Source: Runella defluvii (lineage in GTDB: Bacteria > Bacteroidota > Bacteroidia > Cytophagales > Spirosomataceae). From it: DNA of 64,000 nucleotides. Every line of letters begins with the position of its first letter. Positions within the stretch are counted from its first letter, which is position 1. Below the pieces are notes generated by a model that saw nothing but the letters and a program-made list of their open reading frames with translations, had not been told where the DNA came from and searched no databases. The DNA is taken from the NCBI RefSeq assembly GCF_014195535.1, contig NZ_JACIBY010000006.1, positions 62,001 to 126,000 of the forward strand, in the 5' to 3' direction. Below are positions 8,306 through 16,663 of this stretch, piece after piece. A program made the translations under genes and the position numbers.

Positions 8306-9211
8306 TTAAATCTGTGGCAATACAGGGCGTTTTGCCAACGAGTCGTTGATAACTTTCAATACATGCTCGCGTTCTTCACCTACCAATGGCAAGCGTGGCT
8401 GACGAACATACTCCGTTCCTAAGCCCGTAGCGACTTCGGCCAATTTGATATTTTGTACAAACTTCGTCGAAACATCAAGGTGCAATAGGGGGAAGAACCA
8501 ACGGTAAATCTCGCGTGCTTCGGCGATACGGCCTTGTTTCGCTAATTCATAAATCACAACCGTTTCGCGTGGGAAGGCATCCACCAATCCAGCAATCCAG
8601 CCATCAGCGCCCATCAAAAGGCTTTCCAGTGCCAGGTCATCTACCCCCGACATAATCTTGAAACGTCCACCCAATTCGTTGATAATATCCGTCATGTAAC
8701 GCACATCACCTGTTGACTCCTTCATGGATTCAAAGTGCGCATTTTGAGCCAAATCTTTAAACATCGGAATGCTTACAAAGGTCTTGTACGCCACGGGGTT
8801 GTTATATACCATGTACGGAAGGTCAGTAGCATCGGCGACGGTGTGCATGAAGTGGAGGGTCTCGCGGTCGTCAGAAGGGTAGCGCATCGGCGGCAACAAC
8901 ATGATGCCATCAGCGCCCGTTTTTTCGGCTTCTTTTACGAAATTCACCGCTACTCGGGTGCTATTTTCAGCTACGCCAATCACCAACGGTACACGGTCGG
9001 CAATCACCTCGCGCGCCGCTGCCAAGAGCGTTAGTTTTTCATCGTACGTTAGGGTACTGTTTTCTCCCAACGACCCACAGATGATAATTCCGTGCACTCC
9101 TGCCTTGATTTGTTCGTCGATGTTGTACGTAAACATCTTGATGTCTAATGTTTCGTCCTCGAAAAACTTCGTCGTGACGGCGGGGTAAACTCCAATCCAG
9201 CTTGGTTTCAT
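8306..9211 (-). CDS. Dihydrodipicolinate synthase/N-acetylneuraminate lyase-family enzyme
   Basis: 301 residues, a class I aldolase TIM barrel. The Schiff-base lysine is Lys164 in ESMKESTGD and the assisting tyrosine is Tyr136 in YMVYNNP. The substrate-carboxylate loop reads CGSLGENSTL, with GE where true DapA enzymes usually have T-T, which argues against lysine biosynthesis. Bacterial relatives include pyrroline-4-hydroxy-2-carboxylate deaminase in hydroxyproline degradation and ketodeoxyglucarate dehydratase. A 4-hydroxyproline epimerase-like gene at 19.6 kb makes the former attractive, though the two are 10 kb apart. An AraC/GlxA-type regulator lies just upstream on the same strand. Confidence 0.85.
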   Translation of the reverse strand: MKPSWIGVYPAVTTKFFEDETLDIKMFTYNIDEQIKAGVHGIIICGSLGENSTLTYDEKLTLLAAAREVIADRVPLVIGVAENSTRVAVNFVKEAEKTGADGIMLLPPMRYPSDDRETLHFMHTVADATDLPYMVYNNPVAYKTFVSIPMFKDLAQNAHFESMKESTGDVRYMTDIINELGGRFKIMSGVDDLALESLLMGADGWIAGLVDAFPRETVVIYELAKQGRIAEAREIYRWFFPLLHLDVSTKFVQNIKLAEVATGLGTEYVRQPRLPLVGEEREHVLKVINDSLAKRPVLPQI

Positions 9212-9323
9212 ATTTTTGGTCTATTTCTTTTTTCTTGTTCCACTAATTACGACACAAAAGTACAAGCTATACATTCGTTGCTTTGGCTTAGATTAATACT
9301 TTCTGATACTATTTTGGTCAAAA

Positions 9324-10298
9324 TCAGGCCGCGTCTTTGTTATACTTATTTTTGTAATCAATGGGCGACAGTCCCGTCACTTTTTTAAATACATCTCTAA
9401 ATGCCTTCGTATCAGAATACCCTACGTCATACATCACTTCGTTGACTGTTTTACGGGTGAGTTCAAACTGCTTCTTGGCGACTTCGATTTTCACGCGTTG
9501 CAGGTATTCTACCACGGTATTGTTGGTTGCCTTCTTAAATCGCCGTTCAAACGTCCTACGGCCAATCCCAAAGTTGTCTGAGAGGTCATCCACCGTAATT
9601 TTATCTTGGTAATTGGTTTCTATAAAGTCTTGTACTTTCTTGATTTCGAGGTCTTCGTGCATTTTTTGTCCCTTAAAAATGCTAAACGGCGATTGGCTAT
9701 CAAGCCCAATATCAAGTACAAAAAACTTGGCTGCCAAAATAGCCATCTCGCGACCTGCGTATTTTTCTACCAAGTGCAACAGCAAATTCCAATATGAATG
9801 TGCTCCCCCGCTCGAATACAGGCCATTGTGTTCCACAATGATTTTGTCGTCGGTGAGGGTAACGTCGGGAAACATTCGTCGAAATTCGTTGGCAAAAAGC
9901 CAATGCGTCGAGCATGATTTACCGTTTAGCAGCCCCGTCGAGGCCAACAAAAACGCCCCTAAACACAAACTCGCTACTTCGGCGCCACGTTTGTAGTGGT
10001 CAACAATCCACGGCAGCAGTGCCTGATTTCGCTCCAAGGCGTGTTCGATATGCCCACTGATGGCGGGTACAATGATGAGGTCAGTTTTGAGGAGTTGGCT
10101 GATGACCGCGTCGCAATGAATAGAAATTAGGCCATCGTTGAGTCGCACTTCTTTGGTCATACCCACCAATTGCACATTGAACAGCGGCGGGCGTCCTTGA
10201 CCTTTAATAAATTCATTGACGGCTGTAAACATATACCGTGGGTCAACGATAGCCGCAGATACGGCCGTTTCGGGCACTAAAATCGAGACGTGTTTCAT
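9324..10298 (-). CDS. GlxA-type AraC-family regulator with DJ-1/PfpI-like sensor domain
   Basis: 324 residues. The N-terminal part (about 1-200) is a DJ-1/PfpI-like fold with the nucleophile-elbow sequence ASLCLGAFLLASTG (Cys112). The C-terminus (about 218-318) is an AraC DNA-binding domain with two helix-turn-helices: VDDLSDNFGIGRRTFERRFK, then VNEVMYDVGYSDTKAFRDVF, ending in the family motif TGLSPIDYK. It is transcribed divergently from the VOC/DoxX operon, with back-to-back promoters between them (10314-10400). It could therefore control that operon, the enzyme downstream, or itself. Confidence 0.92.
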   Translation of the reverse strand: MKHVSILVPETAVSAAIVDPRYMFTAVNEFIKGQGRPPLFNVQLVGMTKEVRLNDGLISIHCDAVISQLLKTDLIIVPAISGHIEHALERNQALLPWIVDHYKRGAEVASLCLGAFLLASTGLLNGKSCSTHWLFANEFRRMFPDVTLTDDKIIVEHNGLYSSGGAHSYWNLLLHLVEKYAGREMAILAAKFFVLDIGLDSQSPFSIFKGQKMHEDLEIKKVQDFIETNYQDKITVDDLSDNFGIGRRTFERRFKKATNNTVVEYLQRVKIEVAKKQFELTRKTVNEVMYDVGYSDTKAFRDVFKKVTGLSPIDYKNKYNKDAA

Positions 10299-10313
10299 GG
10301 TAGAAGTTTTTTA

Positions 10314-10344
10314 CAAAAGTACGAGCCGCCAATGTCGGAATCAA
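10314..10344 (-). promoter_or_regulatory. Bacteroidota-type promoter of the GlxA-type regulator
   Basis: On the minus strand the -7 box TACTTTTG occupies 10321-10314 and a TTG -33 box occupies 10344-10342, 20 bases apart. It lies 16 bases before the start codon. Confidence 0.6.
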
Positions 10345-10371
10345 CCCCTCAGATTGTCGTTTTTACACAGC

Positions 10372-10400
10372 TTTGGTCACAGATTCCGTCTGTACTTTTG
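10372..10400 (+). promoter_or_regulatory. Bacteroidota-type promoter of the VOC/DoxX operon
   Basis: TTTG at 10372-10375 and the -7 box TACTTTTG at 10393-10400, 17 bases apart, 26 bases before the ATG at 10427. It is divergent from the promoter at 10314-10344, so a shared operator is possible. Confidence 0.6.
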
Positions 10401-10426
10401 CAGTATCAATTTATCGCACAACACCC

Positions 10427-10888
10427 ATGAAAACATCCCCTCTTTCCATTAATCTTTGGTTCAACGGCAATGCCGAAGAAGCCGTCGCATTTTATACAGC
10501 CATTTTTACTACCTCAAGCGTCGGGCGCATTACCCGTTCTGGAGACCAAGTACTCGCCATTGGCTTTGAACTAAATGGGCAACCCTTTGTAGCGCTCAAC
10601 GGCGGCCCGCAGTTTAGTTTTAGTGAAGCTATTTCGTTCATCGTCAATGGCGAAACGCAGGACGAAATCGACTACTACTGGGAAAAATTATCGGCTGACG
10701 CTGACCCAAACGCCCAACAGTGCGGCTGGCTCAAAGATAAGTTTGGAGTTTCTTGGCAAATTGTTCCTACTCAGCTTAGCGAAATGCTTGGTAGCCCTGA
10801 CCCACAACAAGCCCAACGGGTCTTAAACGCCTTGCTTGGAATGAAAAAAATAGATATTGCTCAATTGAAAGCTGCTTCGGAAAATTAA
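10427..10888 (+). CDS. VOC-superfamily protein (PhnB/3-demethylubiquinone methyltransferase-like)
   Basis: 153 residues from the ATG at 10427; a longer frame from 10373 would overlap the promoter. INLWFNGNAEEAVAFYTAIF is the opening beta-alpha unit typical of PhnB-like VOC proteins. The ends WLKDKFGVSWQIVPTQLSEML and AQRVLNALLGMKKIDIAQL also match that group. Members bind metal or small molecules and are often annotated as glyoxalase or bleomycin-resistance proteins, but the reaction is usually unknown. It is the first gene of a four-gene run. Confidence 0.85.
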   Translation: MKTSPLSINLWFNGNAEEAVAFYTAIFTTSSVGRITRSGDQVLAIGFELNGQPFVALNGGPQFSFSEAISFIVNGETQDEIDYYWEKLSADADPNAQQCGWLKDKFGVSWQIVPTQLSEMLGSPDPQQAQRVLNALLGMKKIDIAQLKAASEN

Positions 10889-10900
10889 AAACTAACTACC

Positions 10901-11317
10901 ATGGACACTCGTTTTTTCAGTAATGATATTCCAGCATTTTGTGTAACTGCGACTTCTTTTCCCGATGGTGTGCTAGCTGCCCACCAAACGCTACATTCAG
11001 CAATTCCATTTAGTACCCATCGTCGCTATTTCGGAATATCGTATGCTCAGCACCTTGGGAAAATTATCTACAAAGCAGCAGCAGAACAACTTACACCCGA
11101 AGAACCACTTTTGACTGGTTTTGAGGCTTTTATTATCCCCAAAGGATATTACTTAAGTATCTTTATCCCCCAATTTCGCAGCAATATCGCTGCTATTGGA
11201 GAGGCTTTTCAACAGTTATTAACCGACCCCCGCCTCGACCCTAATGGTTTTTGTCTTGAGCAATATGAAGGGGACGATGACGTGTACTGTATGGTAAAAT
11301 TGATTTCCGAGTCATGA
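10901..11317 (+). CDS. GyrI-like / effector-binding-domain protein
   Basis: 138 residues, starting 13 bases after the preceding stop. AFCVTATSFPDG near the start, GFEAFIIPKGYYLSIFIPQF in the middle and a final YEGDDDVYCMVKLISES resemble the GyrI-like small-molecule-binding fold found in AraC-type effector domains. There is no DNA-binding part. Its stop overlaps the next start (ATGA at 11314), so translation is probably coupled. The ligand is unknown. Confidence 0.6.
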   Translation: MDTRFFSNDIPAFCVTATSFPDGVLAAHQTLHSAIPFSTHRRYFGISYAQHLGKIIYKAAAEQLTPEEPLLTGFEAFIIPKGYYLSIFIPQFRSNIAAIGEAFQQLLTDPRLDPNGFCLEQYEGDDDVYCMVKLISES

Positions 11318-11733
11318 TACAGCTTACACCTTACCTCAACTTTGAGGGAAATTGCCGCGAAGCCATGCTGTACTACCAACAGTGTTTAGGAGGAGAATTA
11401 CGGCTACAACCCGTGGCAGAGTCGCCGATGTCGGCCCAAATGCCCGCCGAAACTGGAAACCAAATCTTACACGCCGTCTTGGAGAAAGAAGGCAAAATTT
11501 TACTTTTGGCCTCAGATATGCTTGGTAATAAACGGGTCGGAGGAAATTCCATCACCCTTTCTATTTATTTTCAGCAGCTCAACGAAACACAAGTTGCCTT
11601 TGAAAAATTAGCCCAAAACGGAGTAGTTACTCAACCTCTCCATCAAACGTTTTGGGGAGCAACGCTCGGAATGCTTACCGATAAATTTGGCAATCACTGG
11701 ATATTTCACTTTTCTAAACACCCCAACTCATGA
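11314..11733 (+). CDS. VOC-superfamily protein (PhnB-like)
   Basis: 139 residues. PYLNFEGNCREAMLYYQQCL and the end GATLGMLTDKFGNHWIFHF are typical PhnB-like VOC ends. GGELRLQPVAESPMSAQMP is the usual linker. It overlaps both neighbours by four bases (ATGA), so this is one translation-coupled unit. It is a distant paralogue of the VOC gene at 10427. The reaction is unknown. Confidence 0.85.
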   Translation: MIQLTPYLNFEGNCREAMLYYQQCLGGELRLQPVAESPMSAQMPAETGNQILHAVLEKEGKILLLASDMLGNKRVGGNSITLSIYFQQLNETQVAFEKLAQNGVVTQPLHQTFWGATLGMLTDKFGNHWIFHFSKHPNS

Positions 11734-12104
11734 GCCCTAAAGCCCTAAAAATCAGCTACTGGACCACTACAATTATTTTTGTTTTGTTTATGACAATGGA
11801 TGGCATTGGCGGAGTCACCCAACAAAAAGATGGGCAAGAAGCCTTTAAAATGCTCGGCTACCCAATGTACCTTCTACTCATCGTAGGTTCGGCCAAACTT
11901 CTCGGCGTCATAGGCTTATTGCAAACCTATTCGTCCATCGTGAAAGAATGGGCGTATGCAGGTTTTACCTTCAATTTCATCTGCGCTGCCCTTTCGTGGG
12001 CGTTTGTGGGTGAGCATACGGCTTTTGCCATTTTCCCGTTGGTAGTACTTGCCATTATGGCCACCAACTACTACCTCTGGAAACGTTACCTTACTCTTTA
12101 TTGA
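11730..12104 (+). CDS. DoxX-like integral membrane protein
   Basis: 124 residues with four hydrophobic segments (about 8-28, 45-65, 72-92, 98-118). The pattern, including YPMYLLLIVGSAKLLGVIGLL and WAYAGFTFNFICAALSWAF, fits the DoxX family. DoxX proteins are small inner-membrane proteins often linked to redox stress. It is the last gene of the operon, and its final 7 bases overlap the convergent AraC-family gene. Confidence 0.85.
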   Translation: MSPKALKISYWTTTIIFVLFMTMDGIGGVTQQKDGQEAFKMLGYPMYLLLIVGSAKLLGVIGLLQTYSSIVKEWAYAGFTFNFICAALSWAFVGEHTAFAIFPLVVLAIMATNYYLWKRYLTLY

Positions 12105-12973
12105 CCCAATTCTCCCGCCGATTTTACGTATTCTCGGGGCGTCAGTTTGGTGATTTGTTTAAACTGACGGTTGAAATTGGATAAATTGCTGTACCCACAT
12201 TCAAAGGCAATTTCGCTGACACTTTTGGTGGAGTCTTTGAGCAAACGACACGCGTGCTCAATGCGAACTTCGCTCAATAGTTCCGAAAATGTTTTGCGCG
12301 TGTGGGTACGCAAAAACCGACAAAAAGCAGGCGAAGTCAAATTAGCGACATTGGCCACGTCCTCTAGCGTGATGGGGTCGGCATAGTGCCCTAAGATAAA
12401 ATTGAAGACATTTTCCAGCCGCTGTTGATCCACAGGCTGCTTCGGTTTTCGGTACGACGCCCCCGCCAAAAGTTCGTAGTCTTGCGACAACGTCAGGAAA
12501 TCAAGGAAGGTCAGTAAGGCCGTAAATTGTTCAAAAGAACGTTTTTGGGCTATTTGCTCAAACTGACTTGTGACGTCAGTAGGCTGCCCAAACCGCAGCC
12601 GCACCCCGCGTTTTGCGTCTTGTAAGATGGCGTGAATGTGCCGTAACTCTGGCGTTTTTTCAAAAAATTGCAAGAAAAACTCTTCTCTAAAAAAAAACGT
12701 ACACGCCTTGATTTGTAACTGTGCGTTTCGCTCAAAATAGGCAGGGTCGCTGAGGAGGACGTGCGGCACATCGGCCCCCAACAACAGCAAATCCAACGGT
12801 TGAAAACGGTCGATGCGGTCGCCCACTACCAGCGTACCCGTTCCTTCCAAAATGAGGGTCAACTGAAATTCGGGGTGAAAATGGAGTCGTTCATAAAAAT
12901 GCGCCCCTTCGTCCACCTGCACCCGAAACGAGCGGTCGTCCACGGTCGGAACTCGAAATAGAACTGCTTTCAT
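12098..12973 (-). CDS. AraC-family regulator with N-terminal cupin
   Basis: 291 residues. The N-terminus (about 20-100) is a cupin-like ligand domain (HFHPEFQLTLILEGTGTLVVG). The C-terminus (about 188-285) is an AraC double helix-turn-helix: LEDVANVANLTSPAFCRFLR, then VSEIAFECGYSNLSNFNRQF, ending KLTPREY. Its start overlaps the stop of the upstream endonuclease-like gene by four bases, so the two are probably co-transcribed. It may sense a sugar, as cupin AraC proteins near carbohydrate genes do; the target is unknown. Confidence 0.9.
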   Translation of the reverse strand: MKAVLFRVPTVDDRSFRVQVDEGAHFYERLHFHPEFQLTLILEGTGTLVVGDRIDRFQPLDLLLLGADVPHVLLSDPAYFERNAQLQIKACTFFFREEFFLQFFEKTPELRHIHAILQDAKRGVRLRFGQPTDVTSQFEQIAQKRSFEQFTALLTFLDFLTLSQDYELLAGASYRKPKQPVDQQRLENVFNFILGHYADPITLEDVANVANLTSPAFCRFLRTHTRKTFSELLSEVRIEHACRLLKDSTKSVSEIAFECGYSNLSNFNRQFKQITKLTPREYVKSAGELGQ

Positions 12974-13788
12974 TTGCCAAGCGAATAAGTGACCAACACG
13001 GGTAAATGATCAGACGCGGTGGGCTCGTCCAGCACCTTATATTCTACGACTTTAAAAGGAGCTGACTGGTGCGTCCAAAAATAATCAATGCGTTTTCCAT
13101 TGCCTGGGTACGTGGCTTGGACTGAGTTTGCCCCTGCGTCGTTCCAATATTTGGTCAAAGCCTCCAGCGTGTGATTGTCGGCAGTAGCATTAAAATCTCC
13201 CCCCAAAATCACGGGATAAATGCTATTTTGGAGGTTTTCGTTGATAATCGCCGCCTGTAAACCACGATTTAAAGCCGATTTGTGGTCGAGGTGGGTGTTG
13301 CAAAATCGAATAGATTTCCCTTCCGATAAAGGTACCAATGCACACATCAAAATGCGCTGTTCGGTGGAATCAGGGTTAGGTAACTTTAATTTTTGAACGT
13401 GCTCAATCGGCCTTTTTGACAATATTCCCAAGCCGTACTTTCCTCCTTGCAAATCTATCGCAGCCGAAAAGGCCGAATGATAATCAGAAAGAAGCGACAA
13501 AATCCGCATCTGATTTAACTTCCCCGACCGAGGCACTACGCTGTCTATCTCCTGCAACGCCACAAAATCAGGTTGGTACTCTTTCACCAATTCCACTACT
13601 CGCGTCAGGTTGGTTTTACCCACGTTATTTTCGCCGTGGTGAATGTTGAACGTCATCACTTTTAGGGTCATGGGCTTTGCGGCAGGCTTTGCTTTGGTTT
13701 TTTGAGCCTCCACACCTGCCAGACTTCCCCAGCAAATCAATAAATAAAGACTATATTTGAGAACTTTCACCGTTAGTATCTTTACCAT
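12970..13788 (-). CDS. Secreted endonuclease/exonuclease/phosphatase-family protein
   Basis: 272 residues with a signal peptide (about 1-28, ending GVEAQ). Motifs of the DNase I-like fold are present: LKVMTFNIHHGE, DFVALQEID (catalytic Glu), HLDHKS, ILGGDFNATADN and a final ASDHLPVLVTYSLG (catalytic Asp-His). Secreted members act as nucleases, sphingomyelinases or phosphodiesterases; none can be chosen from sequence. It is the first gene of a two-gene unit with the AraC regulator. Confidence 0.9.
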   Translation of the reverse strand: MVKILTVKVLKYSLYLLICWGSLAGVEAQKTKAKPAAKPMTLKVMTFNIHHGENNVGKTNLTRVVELVKEYQPDFVALQEIDSVVPRSGKLNQMRILSLLSDYHSAFSAAIDLQGGKYGLGILSKRPIEHVQKLKLPNPDSTEQRILMCALVPLSEGKSIRFCNTHLDHKSALNRGLQAAIINENLQNSIYPVILGGDFNATADNHTLEALTKYWNDAGANSVQATYPGNGKRIDYFWTHQSAPFKVVEYKVLDEPTASDHLPVLVTYSLGK

Positions 13789-13836
13789 TTATAACAGAAA
13801 AAACGTTAGTAATTCAACAAAAATACAACCTCTGCT

Positions 13837-14364
13837 GTGAAAACAAAGTATCTGCTTCTTTTCCTCTTCCTGACGTTCAGTCTTGCCATTCAAGCCCAAG
13901 TTTCTCGCATAGACAGCACTACGGCTTTGCTCAAAAAGTATCAGTTTTCGCACCTTAAACCGATTGTAGTAGGCGCCAACGGCAGGTATTATTACGGCGG
14001 TGTTCGTCTGCGTAGCAATTATTCGTTAGAAATTCCTTTTGGCGAGCTCGACGACCCCGAGGTGAATCATTATTTTAAAAGTGCACGCGTCATCCGAACG
14101 GTCGGTACGGTGGTGTCGGTGCTTCCTACCCTTTATTATTTGCTTGAAGGCGGTTCGGCCAACGTAAGCCGTCGGACCTTTTGGGCTACTTACCTTGCCT
14201 CCATCGGCGTATCGCTAACGGCCAATATCATTTCTACATTAAAAATTCGCCGAGCAGTCAGTGTCTATAATACCCGTTTAGCACAACCCAGAATTGGCCT
14301 TTCGCTGCAAAATACACCCTTGTCACGGCCCGCAGTAGGTTTTGGAATCGCTTGGAACATGTGA
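13837..14364 (+). CDS. Exported protein of unknown function
   Basis: 175 residues from a GTG start. A signal peptide (1-20, ending AIQAQ) is followed by a short soluble part containing NGRYYYGGVRLRSNYSLEIPFGEL. Two hydrophobic stretches come next (about 88-105, 118-140) with a conserved-looking RRTFWATYLASIGVSLTAN between or in them. The end, PAVGFGIAWNM, resembles an outer-membrane beta-strand. I do not recognise a family. It is divergent from the endonuclease-like gene and convergent with the DMT transporter. Confidence 0.7.
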   Translation: MKTKYLLLFLFLTFSLAIQAQVSRIDSTTALLKKYQFSHLKPIVVGANGRYYYGGVRLRSNYSLEIPFGELDDPEVNHYFKSARVIRTVGTVVSVLPTLYYLLEGGSANVSRRTFWATYLASIGVSLTANIISTLKIRRAVSVYNTRLAQPRIGLSLQNTPLSRPAVGFGIAWNM

Positions 14365-14381
14365 CACGTGAGAAAAGGCAC

Positions 14382-15299
14382 TCATATCCTTTCCCTTTTT
14401 TCAGCGTCAAAAGCGGGTTTTGAGAAACCCTTGGCACGGGCACGGATGCGCTGGGCTACGTACAGCCCTGCCACAACGAGTGCTGTTCCTACAAACGTAT
14501 GCCAAGAAAGAGGTTCTCCCAAAAAAAAAGAAGAATAGGTAAACCCAAAAACGGGACAAAGGAAAAGCCACATCGAAGCTCGCACGGCATCTAAGCGAAG
14601 TAGATAAAACCACAACTGCAACGAAATGACCGAAACGGGAACAATCAACCAGCCTACTGCTCCCCAAAACTGCGCATCCCAACGGGTATGTTCCCAATCG
14701 GCAAAATAAACCGTAAAAGGCAATAACATAATTCCCCCTAACATTACTTGCCAACCATTGATAAGCACGTTGGGTAATCGCCACGAGATGCGGGCATAAT
14801 ACACACTCGCAGCCGATACCGACACAATTCCTGCCATCAAAATAGCTAATCCTCTGGTTGTAGCAAAGCTATTCTGGAGCAAAGGCCAGGTGGCCAACCC
14901 CGCTCCCGAAAGTCCCAACACAACCCCTAGGGCTTCGTTCCACTTTAGACTACGCTGTAGCCATATTGCTGATAAAACAATGACAAACAACGGCCCAGTA
15001 GCCGTGGATAAACTTCCGATGCCCGCCGATACTTCGCGCATCGAAAGCACAAAGGCACTCAAATATAACGTTGTATTGAACAGGGCAAAAATCGCCAATT
15101 GACCCCATTCACGCCCTCGTGGAAGTGTTTTTTCGCTATTGGCAAAGGTATATCCAAAGGTCAACATAAGCGTACCTGCCAGCAAAAACCGAACATTGGC
15201 CAAAATGAGCGGGTCGGCCGAACGAATTCCAAATTTCGTTGCCACGGAAGCTGATGCCCAAAGCATCGCAAAAAGAATTCCTATGAGTGTGTTTTTCAT
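14382..15299 (-). CDS. EamA/DMT-family transporter
   Basis: 305 residues from the ATG at 15299. The upstream ATG at 15323 would add eight residues overlapping a palindromic element. Ten hydrophobic helices make two EamA halves: MKNTLIGILFAMLWASASVA opens the first and GLAILMAGIVSVSAASVYYA the second. Members export amino acids or other metabolites. The C-terminal tail (AKGFSKPAFDAEKRERI) is encoded partly by a palindrome of the TGAG-loop family (14415-14430), suggesting the element has become part of the coding region. Confidence 0.9.
   Translation of the reverse strand: MKNTLIGILFAMLWASASVATKFGIRSADPLILANVRFLLAGTLMLTFGYTFANSEKTLPRGREWGQLAIFALFNTTLYLSAFVLSMREVSAGIGSLSTATGPLFVIVLSAIWLQRSLKWNEALGVVLGLSGAGLATWPLLQNSFATTRGLAILMAGIVSVSAASVYYARISWRLPNVLINGWQVMLGGIMLLPFTVYFADWEHTRWDAQFWGAVGWLIVPVSVISLQLWFYLLRLDAVRASMWLFLCPVFGFTYSSFFLGEPLSWHTFVGTALVVAGLYVAQRIRARAKGFSKPAFDAEKRERI
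14415..14430. repeat. TGAG-loop palindrome inside the 3' end of the DMT transporter gene
   Basis: GGGTTT-TGAG-AAACCC, a perfect 6-bp stem with the loop shared by elements at 17.8 and 52 kb. It encodes part of the transporter's C-terminal tail. Confidence 0.6.
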
Positions 15300-15305
15300 T
15301 GGTAG

Positions 15306-15338
15306 AACTTTCCGAAAGTTCAAACTTTCGAAAAGTTG
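15306..15338. repeat. Overlapping ACTTTC/GAAAGT palindromes
   Basis: Short inverted repeats built from ACTTTC and GAAAGT, between the TPR gene stop and the DMT transporter start. The same core appears in stronger hairpins at 17.7 and 52.2 kb. It may terminate the TPR transcript. Confidence 0.5.
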
Positions 15339-15353
15339 TTAAGGTCGTTGTAT

Positions 15354-16388
15354 TTATCGACAGTTTTTCTTCCGTTCTGAGGCTGCTTCCGCGTCGCCAA
15401 TGGCTTCTCCTTTTTGCCACGTACGGCAAGCTTCGTCGTTTCGATTAGTATCAGCGTAGGCTTTACCCAGCCAAAAATGAATTTGGTCGGTGGACGGGTT
15501 TTGGTCATAGGCTTTTTTCAACTCAGCCAGTGCCTCGGCTTTATTGCCCGTTTGCATCCAGTACAAACCCAAATTGCGGTGTGCGTAACTGTTTTGAGGG
15601 TCTTTTTCCAAAGCACGTTCAACCAACTTTTTCGCCTCTTCTGTTTTTTTCTGTAAAAGTAAGATGTAGCCTTTATTATTAAGGTAAATAGGATTGACAG
15701 GGTCAAAATCCAAGGCGCGTTCTACCATTTTCACGGCTTGGTCGAGTTGGTTTTGCCGCGCAAAAATCAATGCCAAATTATTGTACGCAAGTTGTTGTTG
15801 TGAATCAAGTTTGAGGGCTTTTTCAAAATCAACTTGGGCAGATTTAAAGTCTTTTTTTTCAAAATACGCTACGCCTCGGTTAACCAGTGCCTGTACGTTG
15901 GTTGCTTTCAATGCTACGGCGCGGTCATATTCTGCCAACGCTTGGTCATAATAACCTTGATTAAATTTCAAATCACCCCAGCGGAGGTAATAATTGGTGG
16001 AGTCTTGGTAATTCTTACGAATTTGTTCGAGGTCTGCAGCTGCCTGAGTAAACTCTTTACGATCCACCAACGCCCCCGCCCGATTAAAATACGCCTCGTC
16101 GAGTTTTTTATCGAGTTCAATGGCTTTATTAAAATCTTCCAATGCCTTTTCCGTTTCTCCGACATGCAAATAAGCAATACCTCGGTTACAAAACGCATCG
16201 GCCATATCGCCTTGCTTTAGAATCGCTTCGTCATAGTAGCGAATCGCCTCGGCATACTCTCTTTTTTCAAGTTTAAGATTTCCTTTCAAAAAAAACTGAG
16301 CAGCCTCCGTTTGGCTTTGTTCGGAGCAGCCCACCCAACTTATCGCAAAAAAAATACAGAGCATAATGCTCCAGCGAAACCCTTTCAT
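15354..16388 (-). CDS. TPR-repeat lipoprotein
   Basis: 344 residues from the ATG at 16388. That start gives a lipoprotein signal (MLCIFFAISWVGC) with the lipobox cysteine at about residue 21; the longer frame has no such signal at its N-terminus. The remainder is about eight to nine tetratricopeptide repeats, such as ADAFCNRGIAYLHVGETEKA and PQNSYAHRNLGLYWMQTGNK. TPR lipoproteins usually scaffold protein complexes at the envelope. A TATCTTTG -7 box lies upstream on the minus strand (16453-16446), but no good -33 box was found. The partner is unknown. Confidence 0.88.
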   Translation of the reverse strand: MKGFRWSIMLCIFFAISWVGCSEQSQTEAAQFFLKGNLKLEKREYAEAIRYYDEAILKQGDMADAFCNRGIAYLHVGETEKALEDFNKAIELDKKLDEAYFNRAGALVDRKEFTQAAADLEQIRKNYQDSTNYYLRWGDLKFNQGYYDQALAEYDRAVALKATNVQALVNRGVAYFEKKDFKSAQVDFEKALKLDSQQQLAYNNLALIFARQNQLDQAVKMVERALDFDPVNPIYLNNKGYILLLQKKTEEAKKLVERALEKDPQNSYAHRNLGLYWMQTGNKAEALAELKKAYDQNPSTDQIHFWLGKAYADTNRNDEACRTWQKGEAIGDAEAASERKKNCR

Positions 16389-16663
16389 TTTATACAATAT
16401 CATCACAAAAAGTGGCTTAGTGAGAAAAAAAGAGACTTTTGGCTGCAAAGATACAGGCTTCTAACGTGCCTAGCATTTCAAATAAAAAAAATACCAAAAT
16501 TAAAATTCCTTAATTAGACATACCTTTTTGGCACAGTTATTGTCTATCAATAGTCAGCAACATTATGGAATACAACCACTTAAACTCAGCTTATCGACAC
16601 CACTTTACAAACTAAAACAGCGTCATTTTCGTTTTATTTGTAACAGATTCTATTACTAGAATA

